A stretch of DNA of 64,000 nucleotides, taken from contig CM068584.1 of assembly GCA_035048485.1 (NCBI GenBank), positions 69,166,637-69,230,636 of the forward strand. The letters run 5' to 3'. A model generated the notes under the pieces. That model saw only the letters and a program-made list of their open reading frames with translations. It was not told where the DNA came from and ran no database searches. Shown piece after piece: positions 33,582 to 36,648 of the stretch. This DNA is from Pteria penguin (taxonomy: Eukaryota; Mollusca; Bivalvia; Pterioida; Pteriidae). Every line of letters starts with the position of its first letter. Position 1 is the stretch's first letter. Both the position numbers and the translations under genes were made by a program.

Positions 33582-34349
33582 ACTGTTAACTGTTTCGATC
33601 TTCACCAAATAATGCCCTGGGCCGAGAACTACCCGTTCTTTGACTATTTCTATCTTCACCGAGTTAGAGCCCTGTACCTGATATCTGCCCGTTCGTAGAC
33701 AGTTTCTTCACCAGAAGAATGCCCTTGGCCCGGTACCTACTCGTTCGTTGACGGTTTCTATCTTCACCAGATTTTAGCCCTGGGCCCGGTACCTACCCCT
33801 TCGTTGACGGTTTCTATCTTCACCAGATTTTAGCCCTGGACCCGATACCTACCCGTTCGTTGACGGTTTCTATCTTCACCAGATATGAGCCCTGGGCCCG
33901 GTACCTACCCGTTCGTTGACGGTTTCTATCTTCACCAGATATGAGCCCTGGGCCCGGTACCTACCCGTTCGTTGACGGTTTCTATCTTCACCAGATCTGA
34001 GCCCCGGGACCGATACCTACCCGTTCGTTGACGGTTTCTATCTTCACCAGATCTGAGCCCTGGGACCGATACCTACCCGTTCGTTGACGGTTTCTATCTT
34101 CACCAGATCTGAGCCCTGGGCCCGGTACCTACCCGTTCGTTGACGGTTTCTATCTTCACCAGATATGAGCCCTGGGCCCGGTACCTACCCGTTCGTTGAC
34201 GGTTTCTATCTTCACCAGATCTGCGCCCTGGGCCTGACACCAGTCCTGGGCTTCCTGCCAGGTTTTGAGATTGATCCAGCGTGGCCTGTAGCACGAGTTC
34301 CCATACGCTGACCAGTACAGTGGACAATGTTGATTCGTATCTCCGGACA
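815..34349 (-). CDS. Multi-CTLD lectin/receptor gene, 20 exons, partial at both ends
   Basis: Spliced span of one gene. Seen directly: exons at 34349-34189, 33484-33345, 26991-26873, 26393-26297, 22034-21908, 21697-21603, 18136-18021, 17175-17046, 15442-15360, 13954-13829, 13472-13365, 11549-11391, 10563-10475, 7660-7516, 6624-6586, 6203-6033, 4619-4503, 3805-3692, 2056-1874 and 978-815. Each is bounded by AG and GT, and all 19 junctions keep one open frame. Translation gives six serial C-type lectin-like domains with the family hallmarks (WIG, paired cysteines, and WND in domains 4 and 5). Known of the family: serial CTLDs occur in mannose-receptor-like endocytic receptors and in large secreted molluscan lectins. 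Inferred: an extracellular or membrane glycan-binding protein. No signal peptide, ricin-B, fibronectin-II or transmembrane segment lies in the window, so the exact class is open. Extra linker exons in phase 1-1 introns cannot be excluded. Confidence 0.9.
1015..1395. repeat. (GA)n / (CAGA)n compound microsatellite
   Basis: About 380 bp of gagaga and cagacaga steps. On the coding (minus) strand it is a CT/CTGT polypyrimidine stretch ending about 35 nt before the acceptor of exon T. It creates long low-complexity frames of Ser, Leu, Cys and Val that are not genes. Confidence 0.95.
1405..1735. repeat. Degenerate 'gttgatgtcggtggcattctg' repeat
   Basis: Roughly 21-28 bp units around 'ttgatgtcggtgg'. 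The first two are near-identical and later ones are strongly diverged, giving about 12 recognisable copies. Intronic, between exons S and T. Confidence 0.75.
1874..2056 (-). CDS. Exon S: CTLD6, N-terminal part
   Basis: Acceptor 'ctttttgcag', phase-1 start making Ser with exon R, donor AAA A|GTAAGA. Encodes [17 protein letters not shown] and [19 protein letters not shown], then [16 protein letters not shown]. It follows CTLD5 directly with almost no linker. Confidence 0.92.
2075..2625 (-). mobile_element. Older tRNA-derived SINE interrupted by the nested SINE
   Basis: The head is at about 2500-2623 (minus strand box A TGGCTCAGTGGGTAGGGTG, box B CGGTTCGACTTCC). The body resumes at about 2205-2075 ('cctttgcaacggacc', 'agggatctttta'). 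The two halves join exactly across the 2206-2482 insertion. Confidence 0.75.
2206..2482 (-). mobile_element. tRNA-derived SINE, nested copy
   Basis: Reading on the minus strand from 2482: a tRNA-like head with box A (TGGCCTAGTGGTATCG) and box B (GGGGTTCGAGTCCC), a body shared with copies at 36.0 and 36.6 kb, then a tail of AATC repeats at 2206-2220. It is flanked by 'taccgtgacat' (about 2198) and 'taccatgacat' (about 2482), a likely target-site duplication. Confidence 0.85.
2626..3560. other. Intron, no recognised feature
   Basis: AT-rich single-copy-looking sequence between exons R and S. A 135-codon plus-strand frame at 3143-3550 has no recognisable domain and no helpful context. Nothing else stands out. 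Confidence 0.6.
3561..3692 (-). repeat. 22-bp array carrying copies of exon R's splice donor
   Basis: About six units of 22 bp. In coding orientation the unit is GTAAGTCCGCTTAGAGCATT plus TT. The unit touching exon R supplies its donor. A second exact GTAAGT lies two units away, and other units show GCAAGG or GCAGGA at the same place. In the exon's frame a TAG occurs in the first unit. Confidence 0.85.
3692..3805 (-). CDS. Exon R: CTLD5, C-terminal part with QPD and WND
   Basis: Acceptor 'tttctctgcag', phase-1 start completing the Gly of NPG, donor TTT T|GTAAGT. Encodes [15 protein letters not shown] and [20 protein letters not shown] with WND is the galactose-type signature, different from the EPN of CTLD4 and CTLD6. 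A 22-bp array starting at the donor carries further GTAAGT copies. Confidence 0.92.
3996..4339. repeat. 32-bp minisatellite, about 10 copies
   Basis: Unit 'aggtgagataatgattagga' followed by 'gtataccatctc'. On the plus strand each good copy has CAG|GTGAGA, a donor-like string antisense to the gene. It lies mid-intron between exons Q and R. Confidence 0.92.
4503..4619 (-). CDS. Exon Q: CTLD5, central part
   Basis: Donor CCA G|GTGACG, phase 1. The acceptor is 'gtaccttaaag' at 4620; a second AG six bases in (exon start 4613) is also in phase, so two residues are optional. Encodes GVWIGAQDW and [17 protein letters not shown]. The acceptor lies at the very edge of the 26-bp array, whose units repeat the 'tttttgtacctta' pyrimidine stretch preceding it. 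Confidence 0.9.
4622..5392 (-). repeat. 26-bp array abutting the acceptor of exon Q
   Basis: Unit 'ggtacaaaaagggtaaacac' plus 'tagtaa', about 29 diverged copies. On the coding strand each unit reads pyrimidine stretch then 'ttactag', resembling a weak 3' splice site. The real acceptor ('tttttgtaccttaaag') is the edge copy. Confidence 0.88.
5559..5752. mobile_element. Foldback MITE-like palindrome
   Basis: Arms 'agacaatcttcatatt...gcggccctagacccgacatg' and its diverged complement ending 'aatatgaagatcgtct' pair over about 75 bp each, with a short AT-rich loop. No coding capacity. The rest of 5393-6032 shows nothing recognisable. Confidence 0.75.
6033..6203 (-). CDS. Exon P: CTLD5, N-terminal part
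   Basis: Acceptor 'ttcatgcgcag', phase-1 start, donor GGC A|GTAAGC. Encodes [18 protein letters not shown] and [19 protein letters not shown] followed by [10 protein letters not shown], a strongly conserved first half of a CTLD. No repeat array abuts either splice site, unlike most exons of this gene. Confidence 0.92.
6586..6624 (-). CDS. Exon O: 39-nt Ser/Thr/Pro linker between CTLD4 and CTLD5
   Basis: Tiny exon bounded by 'ctgtattacag' and GTC C|GTAAGT. Phase 1 on both sides, so it can be skipped without changing frame. Encodes [12 protein letters not shown], a likely O-glycosylated spacer. The codons it shares with exon N (Thr) and exon P (Arg) are complete. Being symmetric and short, it is a good candidate for a cassette exon. 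Confidence 0.78.
6912..7530 (-). repeat. 33-bp array with a splice donor in every unit, in frame with exon N
   Basis: About 18 units. In coding orientation each unit starts GTAAGTCTCTTCATTATACC (or GTGAGT) and ends AAAAACTCTGCCA. Exon N's last 14 nt (CCAAAAACCTGCCA) match the unit end with one gap, so the array copies the exon-intron junction. Every unit keeps a consensus donor. Read in exon N's phase the array has no stop and encodes an 11-residue repeat [11 protein letters not shown] until TAA near 6900. Three frames and both strands are open because 33 is a multiple of three, so the long plus- and minus-strand frames here are artefacts. Confidence 0.95.
7516..7660 (-). CDS. Exon N: CTLD4, C-terminal part with EPN and WND
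   Basis: Starts in phase 0 after 'aatctactag'; that TAG is in frame just before the exon, which fixes the start. Ends GCC A|GTAAGT, phase 1. Encodes [20 protein letters not shown] and [21 protein letters not shown] plus WND are the Ca2+-site motifs known for mannose/fucose-type CTLDs, so this domain is predicted to bind sugar. The donor is the first of about 18 copies embedded in the 33-bp array downstream. The exon's frame stays open across that array until a stop near 6900. Confidence 0.92.
7946..8334. repeat. 38-bp minisatellite, about 10 copies
   Basis: Unit 'attgtaaatgagagagtcat' followed by 'gacggcaccaagccgcat'. Two variants alternate (gacggcacc and gacatcatt). Mid-intron between exons M and N. 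7661-7945 holds nothing recognisable. Confidence 0.93.
8336..10253. other. Intronic stretch, low complexity and unclassified sequence
   Basis: 8670-8900 is A-rich (aaaaac/caaac steps) with C10 at 8848. The remainder has no recognised domain. 'ggaattgcgtaagcaattcc' near 9135 is a short perfect palindrome. A minus-strand frame at 9857-10120 was examined and not recognised. Confidence 0.6.
10254..10436. mobile_element. MITE-like element with GC-homopolymer core
   Basis: Ends 'catgcgcagatcaagaa' and the complement 'catgcgcggatacagaa' form short terminal inverted repeats. The interior has repeated G- and C-runs (G10 at 10385, C12 at 10405), as in the 'gggggtcc' elements scattered in invertebrate genomes. 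Confidence 0.6.
10475..10563 (-). CDS. Exon M: CTLD4, central part
   Basis: Acceptor 'ctgtattacag', phase-1 start (Ser codon shared with exon L), donor AGG|GTAAGT in phase 0. Encodes [10 protein letters not shown] and FVWLDD, strands that are very like those of exon T in CTLD6 (YWIGLNDR). This suggests CTLD4 and CTLD6 share a more recent duplication than CTLD1-3 do. Confidence 0.88.
10745..10985 (-). mobile_element. tRNA-derived SINE
   Basis: Same body as the 2.1-kb and 36-kb copies ('cctttgcaacggacccattcg', 'agggatcttttacgtgcc'). The minus-strand tRNA-like head ends at about 10984 with a degenerate box B (GGGTTCGATTCCC). Confidence 0.8.
10985..11262. repeat. Two diverged copies of a ~135-bp segment
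   Basis: 10985-11118 and 11123-11262 share 'ctcaagc', 'catc..aagatg', 'ggtg(c/a)aag(c/t)tac' and 'actttctcca(g/a)tactgaatta(c)' in order. An old tandem duplication in the intron between exons L and M. Confidence 0.6.
11391..11549 (-). CDS. Exon L: CTLD4, N-terminal part
   Basis: Acceptor 'tgatttcag', phase-1 start making Pro with exon K, donor CAA A|GTATGT. Encodes [17 protein letters not shown] and [19 protein letters not shown], then a second helix (KPDIQSFIQ). All positions expected of the first half of a CTLD are present. Confidence 0.9.
11788..12870. repeat. 60-bp minisatellite, about 18 copies
   Basis: Unit around 'attatttcacctctatggta' then 'gtggccagtgtttagtggtg' then 'gaaggtagcaccatacc'. 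Exactly 60 bp in the core, with variants of 55-63 bp at the right side. Because 60 is divisible by three, 214-240 codon frames stay open on both strands. These are not genes. Confidence 0.95.
13040..13390 (-). repeat. 57-bp array carrying exon K's end and donor
   Basis: About six units. In coding orientation each has GTCAAAACTGTGGCCACTCC then ACGAC then GTAAGTAGACATAAAAAG. The last 25 nt of exon K are the exonic part. An exact second donor (CGAC|GTAAGT) lies one to two units downstream and others are decayed (GTAACT, ATAAAA). An in-frame TAG follows the first donor. Confidence 0.9.
13365..13472 (-). CDS. Exon K: CTLD3, C-terminal part and linker
   Basis: Acceptor 'gtacttgtag', phase-1 start completing Gly with exon J, donor CGA C|GTAAGT. 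Encodes [18 protein letters not shown], ending CTLD3, followed by a short basic/Thr linker ([14 protein letters not shown]). Its last 25 nt plus 32 nt of intron form the 57-bp unit repeated downstream. The domain lacks WND (it has WRP). Confidence 0.88.
13505..13790. repeat. AT-rich ~28-bp repeat ('aatatacaatgtcaaatata')
   Basis: Nine or so diverged copies of a unit with 'atgtcaaatataacatataat'. Fills the intron between exons J and K. Confidence 0.85.
13829..13954 (-). CDS. Exon J: CTLD3, third part
   Basis: Acceptor 'taattaccag', phase-1 start making Asp with exon I, donor TCT G|GTAGGT. Encodes [14 protein letters not shown] and QLDCAYI. The specificity loop reads NPPLNHKG, without EPN or QPD. 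On the acceptor side the 36-bp array begins within about 20 bp of the exon and contributes the sequence just upstream of the acceptor. Confidence 0.88.
13970..14637 (-). repeat. 36-bp array abutting the acceptor of exon J
   Basis: Unit 'gtcacgacataatagagtca' plus 'attacacactgattaa', about 17 copies. The copy next to exon J includes 'aatagagtcaattac', which is part of the sequence directly upstream of the acceptor. Confidence 0.92.
14638..15359. other. Intron with T/G homopolymers
   Basis: Contains a gttt-rich stretch followed by T14 and G19 (15061-15093). Otherwise unclassified. A 74-codon plus-strand frame through the homopolymers is not a gene. Confidence 0.6.
15360..15442 (-). CDS. Exon I: CTLD3, second part
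   Basis: Acceptor 'ttactttatag'. One-base start completes a Gly codon with exon H. Donor TCA G|GTATCA, phase 1. Encodes 27 codons: a second helix region ([18 protein letters not shown]) and SIWIGIS, the WIG strand. The donor is moderate (GTATCA), but the phase fits both neighbours exactly. Confidence 0.84.
15443..16021. other. Intron, no recognised feature
   Basis: Unique-looking AT-rich sequence between exons H and I. No domain-bearing frame and no tandem repeat seen. Confidence 0.55.
16022..16172 (+). mobile_element. tRNA-derived SINE with 'gaaagcgacgtaaaac' tail
   Basis: Box B 'gggttcgattcccgg', then 'tatgtttaagaggttggtta' and 'gttgaaagcgacgtaaaaca'. Close relative of the copy at 28.1 kb. 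The box-A side is diverged or truncated. Confidence 0.8.
16173..16569. other. Intron, short palindrome only
   Basis: 'aaagaacaattaactcag' near 16280 and 'gagttaattgttcttt' near 16316 form a short inverted repeat. Nothing else recognised. Confidence 0.5.
16570..16745. repeat. 41-bp repeat, four copies
   Basis: Unit 'attagccaatcgctatctac' followed by 'atttcaggttatacaattctt'. Each copy has a CCAAT pentamer. Near-identical, so probably recent. Confidence 0.9.
16819..17065 (-). repeat. 31-bp array carrying exon H's end and donor
   Basis: About eight units, coding orientation GTAATGTTTCTCATCTGGTC then GCTATTTACGG. The exonic part equals the last 20 nt of exon H (CATCTGGTCGCTCTATACGG). Three units keep GTAATG; others read GGCAATG, GGAAAT or GGATAAA. 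The exon's frame meets TAA immediately after the donor. Confidence 0.92.
17046..17175 (-). CDS. Exon H: CTLD3, N-terminal part
   Basis: Acceptor 'acttgtacag', phase-1 start completing Gly with exon G, donor TAC GG|GTAATG in phase 2. 42 whole codons carry [16 protein letters not shown] and [19 protein letters not shown], a textbook CTLD start. The final 20 nt of the exon plus 11 nt of intron are the unit of the adjoining 31-bp array (16819-17065). Confidence 0.9.
17690..17790. repeat. ~21-bp repeat 'aattatacaacaacgttaca'
   Basis: Four diverged units (coding strand) starting directly at the donor-like GGTAAATTATAC of the decayed exon-G copy. Intron between exons G and H. Confidence 0.7.
17787..17850 (-). 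pseudogene. Decayed copy of the end of exon G
   Basis: Coding strand 'GAAACACCACGTGTTGCAAA' aligns with 'GAAAACACTACGTGTGTAAA' of exon G, followed by GAAG|GTAAATTATAC against GAGG|GTAAGTTACAC. The C-terminal CTLD pattern is blurred (NSRKHHV then LQTCEG instead of [12 protein letters not shown]). A third, shorter copy of donor plus flank is at 17840-17885 (GAGG|GTGAATTATGC). Probably non-functional. Confidence 0.6.
18021..18136 (-). CDS. Exon G: CTLD2, C-terminal part
   Basis: Acceptor 'gttgcctag', one-base start (T) that makes Pro with exon F's CC. Donor GAG G|GTAAGT, phase 1. Encodes NTCVWMS and [17 protein letters not shown], the C-terminal cysteine pair of the domain, with RTD in place of WND. 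Downstream, decayed copies of the exon end with its donor recur near 17885 and 17790. Confidence 0.88.
18137..18695. other. Intron, no recognised feature
   Basis: AT-rich sequence between exon G and the inverted-repeat transposon. 'ttgtggaggtgacttgaact' and 'caagtcgccctcacaagagg' near 18440-18520 form an imperfect inverted repeat; nothing else seen. Confidence 0.5.
18776..19092. repeat. 21-bp repeat in the left arm of the TIR element
   Basis: Unit 'ggaaattccaactttaatct' plus t, about 15 copies, alternating 'ggaaatt' and 'ggtaatt'. Creates open frames of no meaning. Confidence 0.95.
19299..19684. mobile_element. MITE nested in the left arm
   Basis: Arms of about 110 bp: 'caatctgattaaaaccatat' at the left and its complement ending 'ttttaatcagattg' at the right, both continuing through 'cttctcattgcgga' and 'gttctggtgaactctgat' type matches. 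It is absent from the corresponding place in the right arm, so it inserted after the arms formed. Confidence 0.88.
21187..21384. repeat. 21-bp repeat in the right arm (inverted)
   Basis: Complement of the left-arm unit ('aagattaaagttggaatttc'), about 9 copies, fewer and more diverged than on the left. Confidence 0.92.
21603..21697 (-). CDS. Exon F: CTLD2, third part
   Basis: Acceptor 'tctctttaaag' in phase 0, donor CAG CC|GTACGT in phase 2. Encodes [10 protein letters not shown] and NYWQG, the W-x-W-x-(D/N)G loop of a CTLD, followed by SRIPRIQP where the EPN/QPD tripeptide would normally be. So the fold is kept but the carbohydrate-specificity motif is missing. The neighbouring 3.5-kb intron toward exon G hosts a long inverted-repeat element. 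Confidence 0.83.
21838..21904. repeat. (GA)n tract touching exon E's donor
   Basis: gagaga with a few a/g interruptions. CT-rich on the coding strand, beginning 3-5 nt after the exon E donor (GTACTCTCTCTC). Confidence 0.9.
21908..22034 (-). CDS. Exon E: CTLD2, second part
   Basis: Acceptor 'tatttttcag'. One-base start makes Met with the AT left by exon D. Encodes [15 protein letters not shown], a second helix, then IWIGLRSQS. The exon must end in phase 0 to join exon F, which points to ATG|GTACTC at 21908. This is a weak donor (GTACTC, not GTRAGT) that runs straight into a (CT)n tract on the coding strand. An alternative GT upstream (C|GTAGTC) breaks the phase. The exon body is secure; the donor choice is less so. 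Confidence 0.82.
22257..26282. repeat. 4-kb CAGA-type array with 571-bp higher-order repeat
   Basis: Basic unit 'gtatcacacacagacagaca' plus g (21 bp) with 23-25-bp variants, about 180 copies filling the intron between exons D and E. Blocks 24024-24491 and 24595-25062, and those starting at 24206 and 24777, are the same at a 571-bp offset, so a multi-unit block was duplicated. Coding-strand RNA would be rich in UG/CUGU. Frames encoding TDRQVSH or CVIPVCL repeats are artefacts. Confidence 0.97.
26297..26393 (-). CDS. Exon D: CTLD2, start
   Basis: Acceptor 'ctttcag', phase-1 start completing a Gly codon from exon C. Donor GCT AT|GTAAGT, phase 2. Encodes 31 whole codons with [17 protein letters not shown] and NWNQA, the N-terminal strand and first helix of a CTLD. 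About 14 bp past the donor begins the 4-kb CAGA-type tandem array that fills the intron. Confidence 0.87.
26647..26663 (+). repeat. G17 homopolymer
   Basis: Run of 17 G in the 480-bp intron between exons C and D. C-run on the coding strand. Confidence 0.9.
26756..26822 (+). other. tRNA-like fragment (SINE head)
   Basis: 'gatggccctgtagtatc' resembles box A and 'gggttcgattct' box B, with spacing near that of a tRNA. The acceptor stem does not pair convincingly, so a SINE head is more likely than a tRNA gene. Confidence 0.4.
26873..26991 (-). CDS. Exon C: CTLD1, C-terminal part
   Basis: The acceptor follows a long T-rich tract ('ttttttgttgttttag'). A one-base start (C) completes the codon left by exon B as Thr. 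Ends AGA G|GTGAGT, phase 1. Encodes EHCVSIV, then [14 protein letters not shown], the two closing cysteines of the fold. WND is replaced by 'GRLRNTNC', in line with loss of Ca2+-dependent binding. A second AG 14 nt inside the exon could act as an alternative acceptor but would break phase with exon B. The intron between B and C is 6.35 kb and full of repeats. Confidence 0.85.
26992..27260. repeat. A-rich low-complexity sequence
   Basis: aaaac/aaag-rich. On the coding strand the part touching exon C is a T-rich pyrimidine tract feeding its acceptor. The 118-codon Lys-rich plus frame is not a gene. Confidence 0.8.
27261..27834. other. Intron, no recognised feature
   Basis: AT-rich, with 'gggaaaaatagg' repeats near 27630-27675 and C11 at 27777. 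No domain. Confidence 0.5.
27835..28020 (+). mobile_element. Degenerate tRNA-derived SINE fragment
   Basis: 'ttggtcagtggtatcgc' (box A) and 'cccgagtttgattcc' (box B), followed by 'cataaaccgaggccccgtgtc' present twice in tandem (about 27935 and 27975). Confidence 0.55.
28080..28240 (+). mobile_element. tRNA-derived SINE, well preserved
   Basis: Box A 'tggtttagtggttaagcg', box B 'gggttcgattcccgg', then 'tatgtttaagaggttggtaa' and tail 'gttgaaagcgacgtaaaacg'. Same family as 16.0 kb and the least diverged copy in the window. Confidence 0.88.
28648..28828. mobile_element. Short MITE with ~38-bp inverted ends
   Basis: 'ctgcggtcttacaatttgta' with 'catgcgcaatagcccttcc' at the left; the complement of the right end reads 'ctgtagtcttataactcatg' with 'tatgcacaatagcccttcc'. 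'ggtaaccacccggaa' is duplicated inside. Confidence 0.75.
29303..29590 (-). pseudogene. Unclassified ORF fragment, possibly C-terminal part of the neighbouring remnant
   Basis: About 90 open codons in the same orientation as the next feature, containing [19 protein letters not shown] and a Ser/Thr/Gln-rich end. No domain recognised. Its phase does not join the fragment at 29849-30239 directly. It could be a remnant of the same element or a chance frame. Confidence 0.3.
29849..30239 (-). pseudogene. Crypton/DUF3504-like tyrosine-recombinase-derived remnant, frameshifted
   Basis: The first frame has [20 protein letters not shown] then NVWRAWA and hits TGA. The adjacent frame continues with [12 protein letters not shown] and then [19 protein letters not shown]. 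The order 'IPKxTxxNxxxAxxxWxxW' followed by 'ELNYWLxxFxxExRxxDG' is the pattern I associate with DUF3504/Crypton-like proteins that are frequent in mollusc genomes. One frameshift and no downstream catalytic domain indicate a dead copy. Family call from memory of the pattern only. Confidence 0.5.
30240..30906. other. Intron with G18 tract, no gene recognised
   Basis: G18 at 30629-30646. Plus-strand frames at 30432 and 30758 show no known domain and lead into repeats. Confidence 0.55.
30907..33035. repeat. 32-bp minisatellite, about 65 copies, with higher-order structure
   Basis: Unit 'aggtgatacatgtcctctat' followed by 'ctccatatcccg'; longer variants insert 'caacag' or 'caaaatt'. A non-repeat tag 'aaaatgtaggaagcctatga' occurs both at about 31366 and at the right end (about 33023), and blocks at 31908, 32496 and 32740 repeat at 588 and 244 bp. 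This shows block duplication. Confidence 0.95.
33102..33306. repeat. 29-bp array, seven near-identical copies
   Basis: Unit 'atcacatggtcacatgacga' plus 'gacctacag'. Copies are essentially identical, the most homogeneous array here. Each holds two CACATG/CATGTG-type E-box strings (one as GTCACATGAC). Begins about 40 bp after exon B's donor. Confidence 0.95.
33345..33484 (-). CDS. Exon B: CTLD1, central part
   Basis: Acceptor 'ctgttgacag', start in phase 0 (matches exon A), donor AC|GTGAGT in phase 2. It encodes 46 residues with [10 protein letters not shown] (the WIG-equivalent strand) and [12 protein letters not shown]. Where a sugar-binding CTLD would have E/QPN/D this domain reads SPVDPR followed by TAG from the next exon, so the primary Ca2+/sugar site appears absent. 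The acceptor is preceded by a (CT)n microsatellite in plus orientation, which is purine-rich on the coding strand. Confidence 0.88.
33524..33577. repeat. (CT)n microsatellite
   Basis: About 25 CT dinucleotides just upstream of exon B in transcript order. GA-rich on the coding strand. Confidence 0.95.
33579..34245 (-). repeat. 56-bp array carrying 46 nt of exon A plus its donor
   Basis: About 12 units including the exon itself. Coding-strand unit: GGCCCAGGGCTCAGATCTGG, then TGAAGATAGAAACCGTCAAC, GAACGG, then GTAGGTACCG. The first 46 nt match the end of exon A almost perfectly. Most units keep GTAGGT. Units drift with distance from the exon. 56 is not a multiple of three, and exon A's frame meets TGA within the first downstream unit. 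Confidence 0.95.
34189..34349 (-). CDS. Exon A: CTLD1, N-terminal part
   Basis: Starts after a clear acceptor ('ttatttacag') with two bases of a split codon, and ends in phase 0 at CGG|GTAGGT. It encodes 53 residues with [13 protein letters not shown], a tryptophan-rich helix region ('[12 protein letters not shown]') and [12 protein letters not shown], the usual first third of a CTLD. The last 46 nt of the exon plus 10 nt of intron form the unit of the adjacent 56-bp minisatellite, so about 10 more copies of this donor follow. The phase-1 start requires an upstream exon that I did not find between 34.4 and 42.3 kb. It may lie beyond the satellite that runs off the right edge. Confidence 0.88.
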
Positions 34350-34930
34350 CTGTAAATAACAAAAGTTGAAATCAAAAAGATTGTAAATATACATTTAGAC
34401 AGGAAATGAATTGTTGCAGGTTCACCGTGACACAGCAATGTTTCCCGAGGTAGGGGAGGCTAGAAAATTCTCGTGGTCTTTGTTGTTGCTGTTAATTTTG
34501 CTGTTTTTTTTTTTTATATCATTTTCTTTTTTTATTTTTTATCTATTTGTTTTTATTTTGCGATTTTGTTTTTGTTTTCAGGTTTAATTTTGTTTTGTTT
34601 ACTTATTTATACATTTATTTGTTTTTATTTTTATTTCTGTTGATGTTGGTTTTATTTATTTTTCTATTCTTTTTTTATTTATTTATTTATTTATTCTATT
34701 TTCATTTTTATTTATTGGGGGTGGGGTTGGGGATTGTTATCGTTTGTTTGTTTGCTTGCTTAATTGTATTTATCTATTTTTTTTTAGGGGGCGGGGGCTT
34801 GTTTTTCATATTCTAATCTCACTTCATTTAAATCCCCCATCCCATTCCACGTATTTCCATTTTATCACAGAAATATGTTGATAATAACGATACCCCAAGA
34901 GCCGTCAAATAACAGTATTACATCTTCATT
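34350..34930. other. T-rich low-complexity sequence
   Basis: 34500-34800 is tttattt/tttgttt-rich. The 89-codon Phe/Tyr/Leu frame is low complexity. No further CTLD exon was found here. Confidence 0.65.
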
Positions 34931-35392
34931 ACTGTCCTCGCCACTCACTTTGTAAACCGAAAAATCTGGATTTTCACTTATTTATCTTTAAAATAGTGTT
35001 ACAAAATTAATATCAATCGACAGATCTTGTTTAGTCGTAACTTTTGGTGTATGTCATATGTTTCTATGAAGAAGCATTCGTATTTTATAGGGAAAAATCA
35101 TTTTAGATAGGGCGTTTTCTATGTTAATTTTGACGCGACGTCGCCGATGTTTAACATTGAGTCTATGGGAAACTTTGCGACGTCACGTCAAAATTTAACA
35201 TGGAAATCGCCCTATCTAAAATTGATTTATTTCTATAAAATATGAACGCTTCTTTGTACAAACATATAGCATACACCAAAAGTTACGACTAAACAAGATC
35301 TATCCACTGGTTTTGCCTTTTTGAAATTATTCTGAAGATGAATAACTGAAAATCCAGATTTTCCAGTTTCCAGAGTGAGTGGCGCGGACAGT
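34931..35392. mobile_element. Foldback MITE, ~460 bp
   Basis: Arms of about 230 bp: 'actgtcctcgccactcact' pairs with 'agtgagtggcgcggacagt', and inward 'agatcttgtttagtcgtaac' and 'ttagatagggcg' pair with their complements. The near-perfect palindrome centre is at about 35165. No coding. Confidence 0.9.
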
Positions 35393-35997
35393 AGTTCTTG
35401 TGACGTAGAGGTGAATGGGAGATACCGCCATTAACTGCGGTCCTAATATTTATGGAGGAAATAAAACATATTCCCGCAAAAATGACGTATAGAACAATGG
35501 TACGTTATTGTGACGTCATAAGGTTGGTAATTCTAATCGATGTTACTAACTGATAATACACAAGCGCCGCCTAACGGACGGTACCTCCCATTTGGTTTCT
35601 TTATGATATCCGACAGGGGACAAACTTGTCACGAAACTGTTAAGGTCTAGTTCTCGTTATTCGTCATTCCAAGAGTCATAAAAGAACGCGACATTCAGAC
35701 GGTTTTCAATTGTTCCTTAAAAAGATTATGACGTAATAATCAAATGCGTTATTTGTCGGAGTTTTGTCGGACCTCAGATGACGTCATCACAATGAAAAAT
35801 TGCGTTTTGTTTTCATTATACTGTCAATTGTGACGTTAACTATTTCTATGGAAATTGGGGTAAAAATGATACGAAGATAGTCTACCGTCACTATGGCATG
35901 GCGTCAGATATCATCTCATATAGGAAATAACTCTGTGTAACGAAAAGACCAAATAAAAGAATTTAAAAAATAATTTAGTGTCCTGTGGGATAGATAG
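35393..35997. other. Non-coding, rich in TGACGT
   Basis: Several 'tgacgtcat/tgacgta' strings (CRE-like half sites) but no gene or repeat family recognised. Confidence 0.5.
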
Positions 35998-36226
35998 ATA
36001 GATTGATTGATTGATTGATTTTTGATGCGGGGCGTACAAATTTTGACCTTTGCAACGGACCCACCCGAAGCAGTGAGGGATCTTTAACGAGTCATGCATA
36101 CCACGACACGGGGCCTCGGTTTTTACTGTCTCATCCGAAAGACAGAACACCGGCACGACCAGAGCGGGACTCGAACCCCGGCCTCCCGATCAGGAGTCCG
36201 ACGCGATACCACTAGGCCACGCCGGC
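35998..36226 (-). mobile_element. tRNA-derived SINE
   Basis: Same family and orientation as 2206-2482. Tail (TGAT)n at 36000-36020 and head ending 'gccacgccggct'. The segment 'agacagaacaccggcacgac' is nearly identical to the 2.4-kb copy, but the 'tcatgtatatggtgacggca' part is missing. Confidence 0.88.
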
Positions 36227-36299
36227 TTCCTGTGAGATAAACCAGGGGCGTAGGATGGTGTGGTCATCATGTATCCTGTATAAAACAAACAAACAAAAA

Positions 36300-36614
36300 C
36301 AAATGAACAGATAAACAAAACAACAAAGAAACAAACAAAACAAAAAAAAGCTGGGAATAAAGGAGAGGGGGTGTTTCTAATTTTTCAACTGAGAAATATG
36401 GCGGGGATTTCCCCCATTTCATTTACCATTTAGAATAAGAGTAGCGAGTTGTGCCTCTTTGCCCCTTCAGACTCGGATACGCCTCTGTCAACATATCGAT
36501 GTCTTTGACATCAGTATGATATGATAACGAAAATGAAATTAAGAACTGGAGATTCTTTTGTAAGCACTTTCTTCAAGTACAGCATGTAAACAATGCTTCT
36601 GAATAAGACATTAA
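36300..36614. other. Non-coding, nothing recognised
   Basis: aaacaaac-rich start, then unremarkable sequence. Confidence 0.5.
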
Positions 36615-36615
36615 T

Positions 36616-36648
<33 letters not shown>

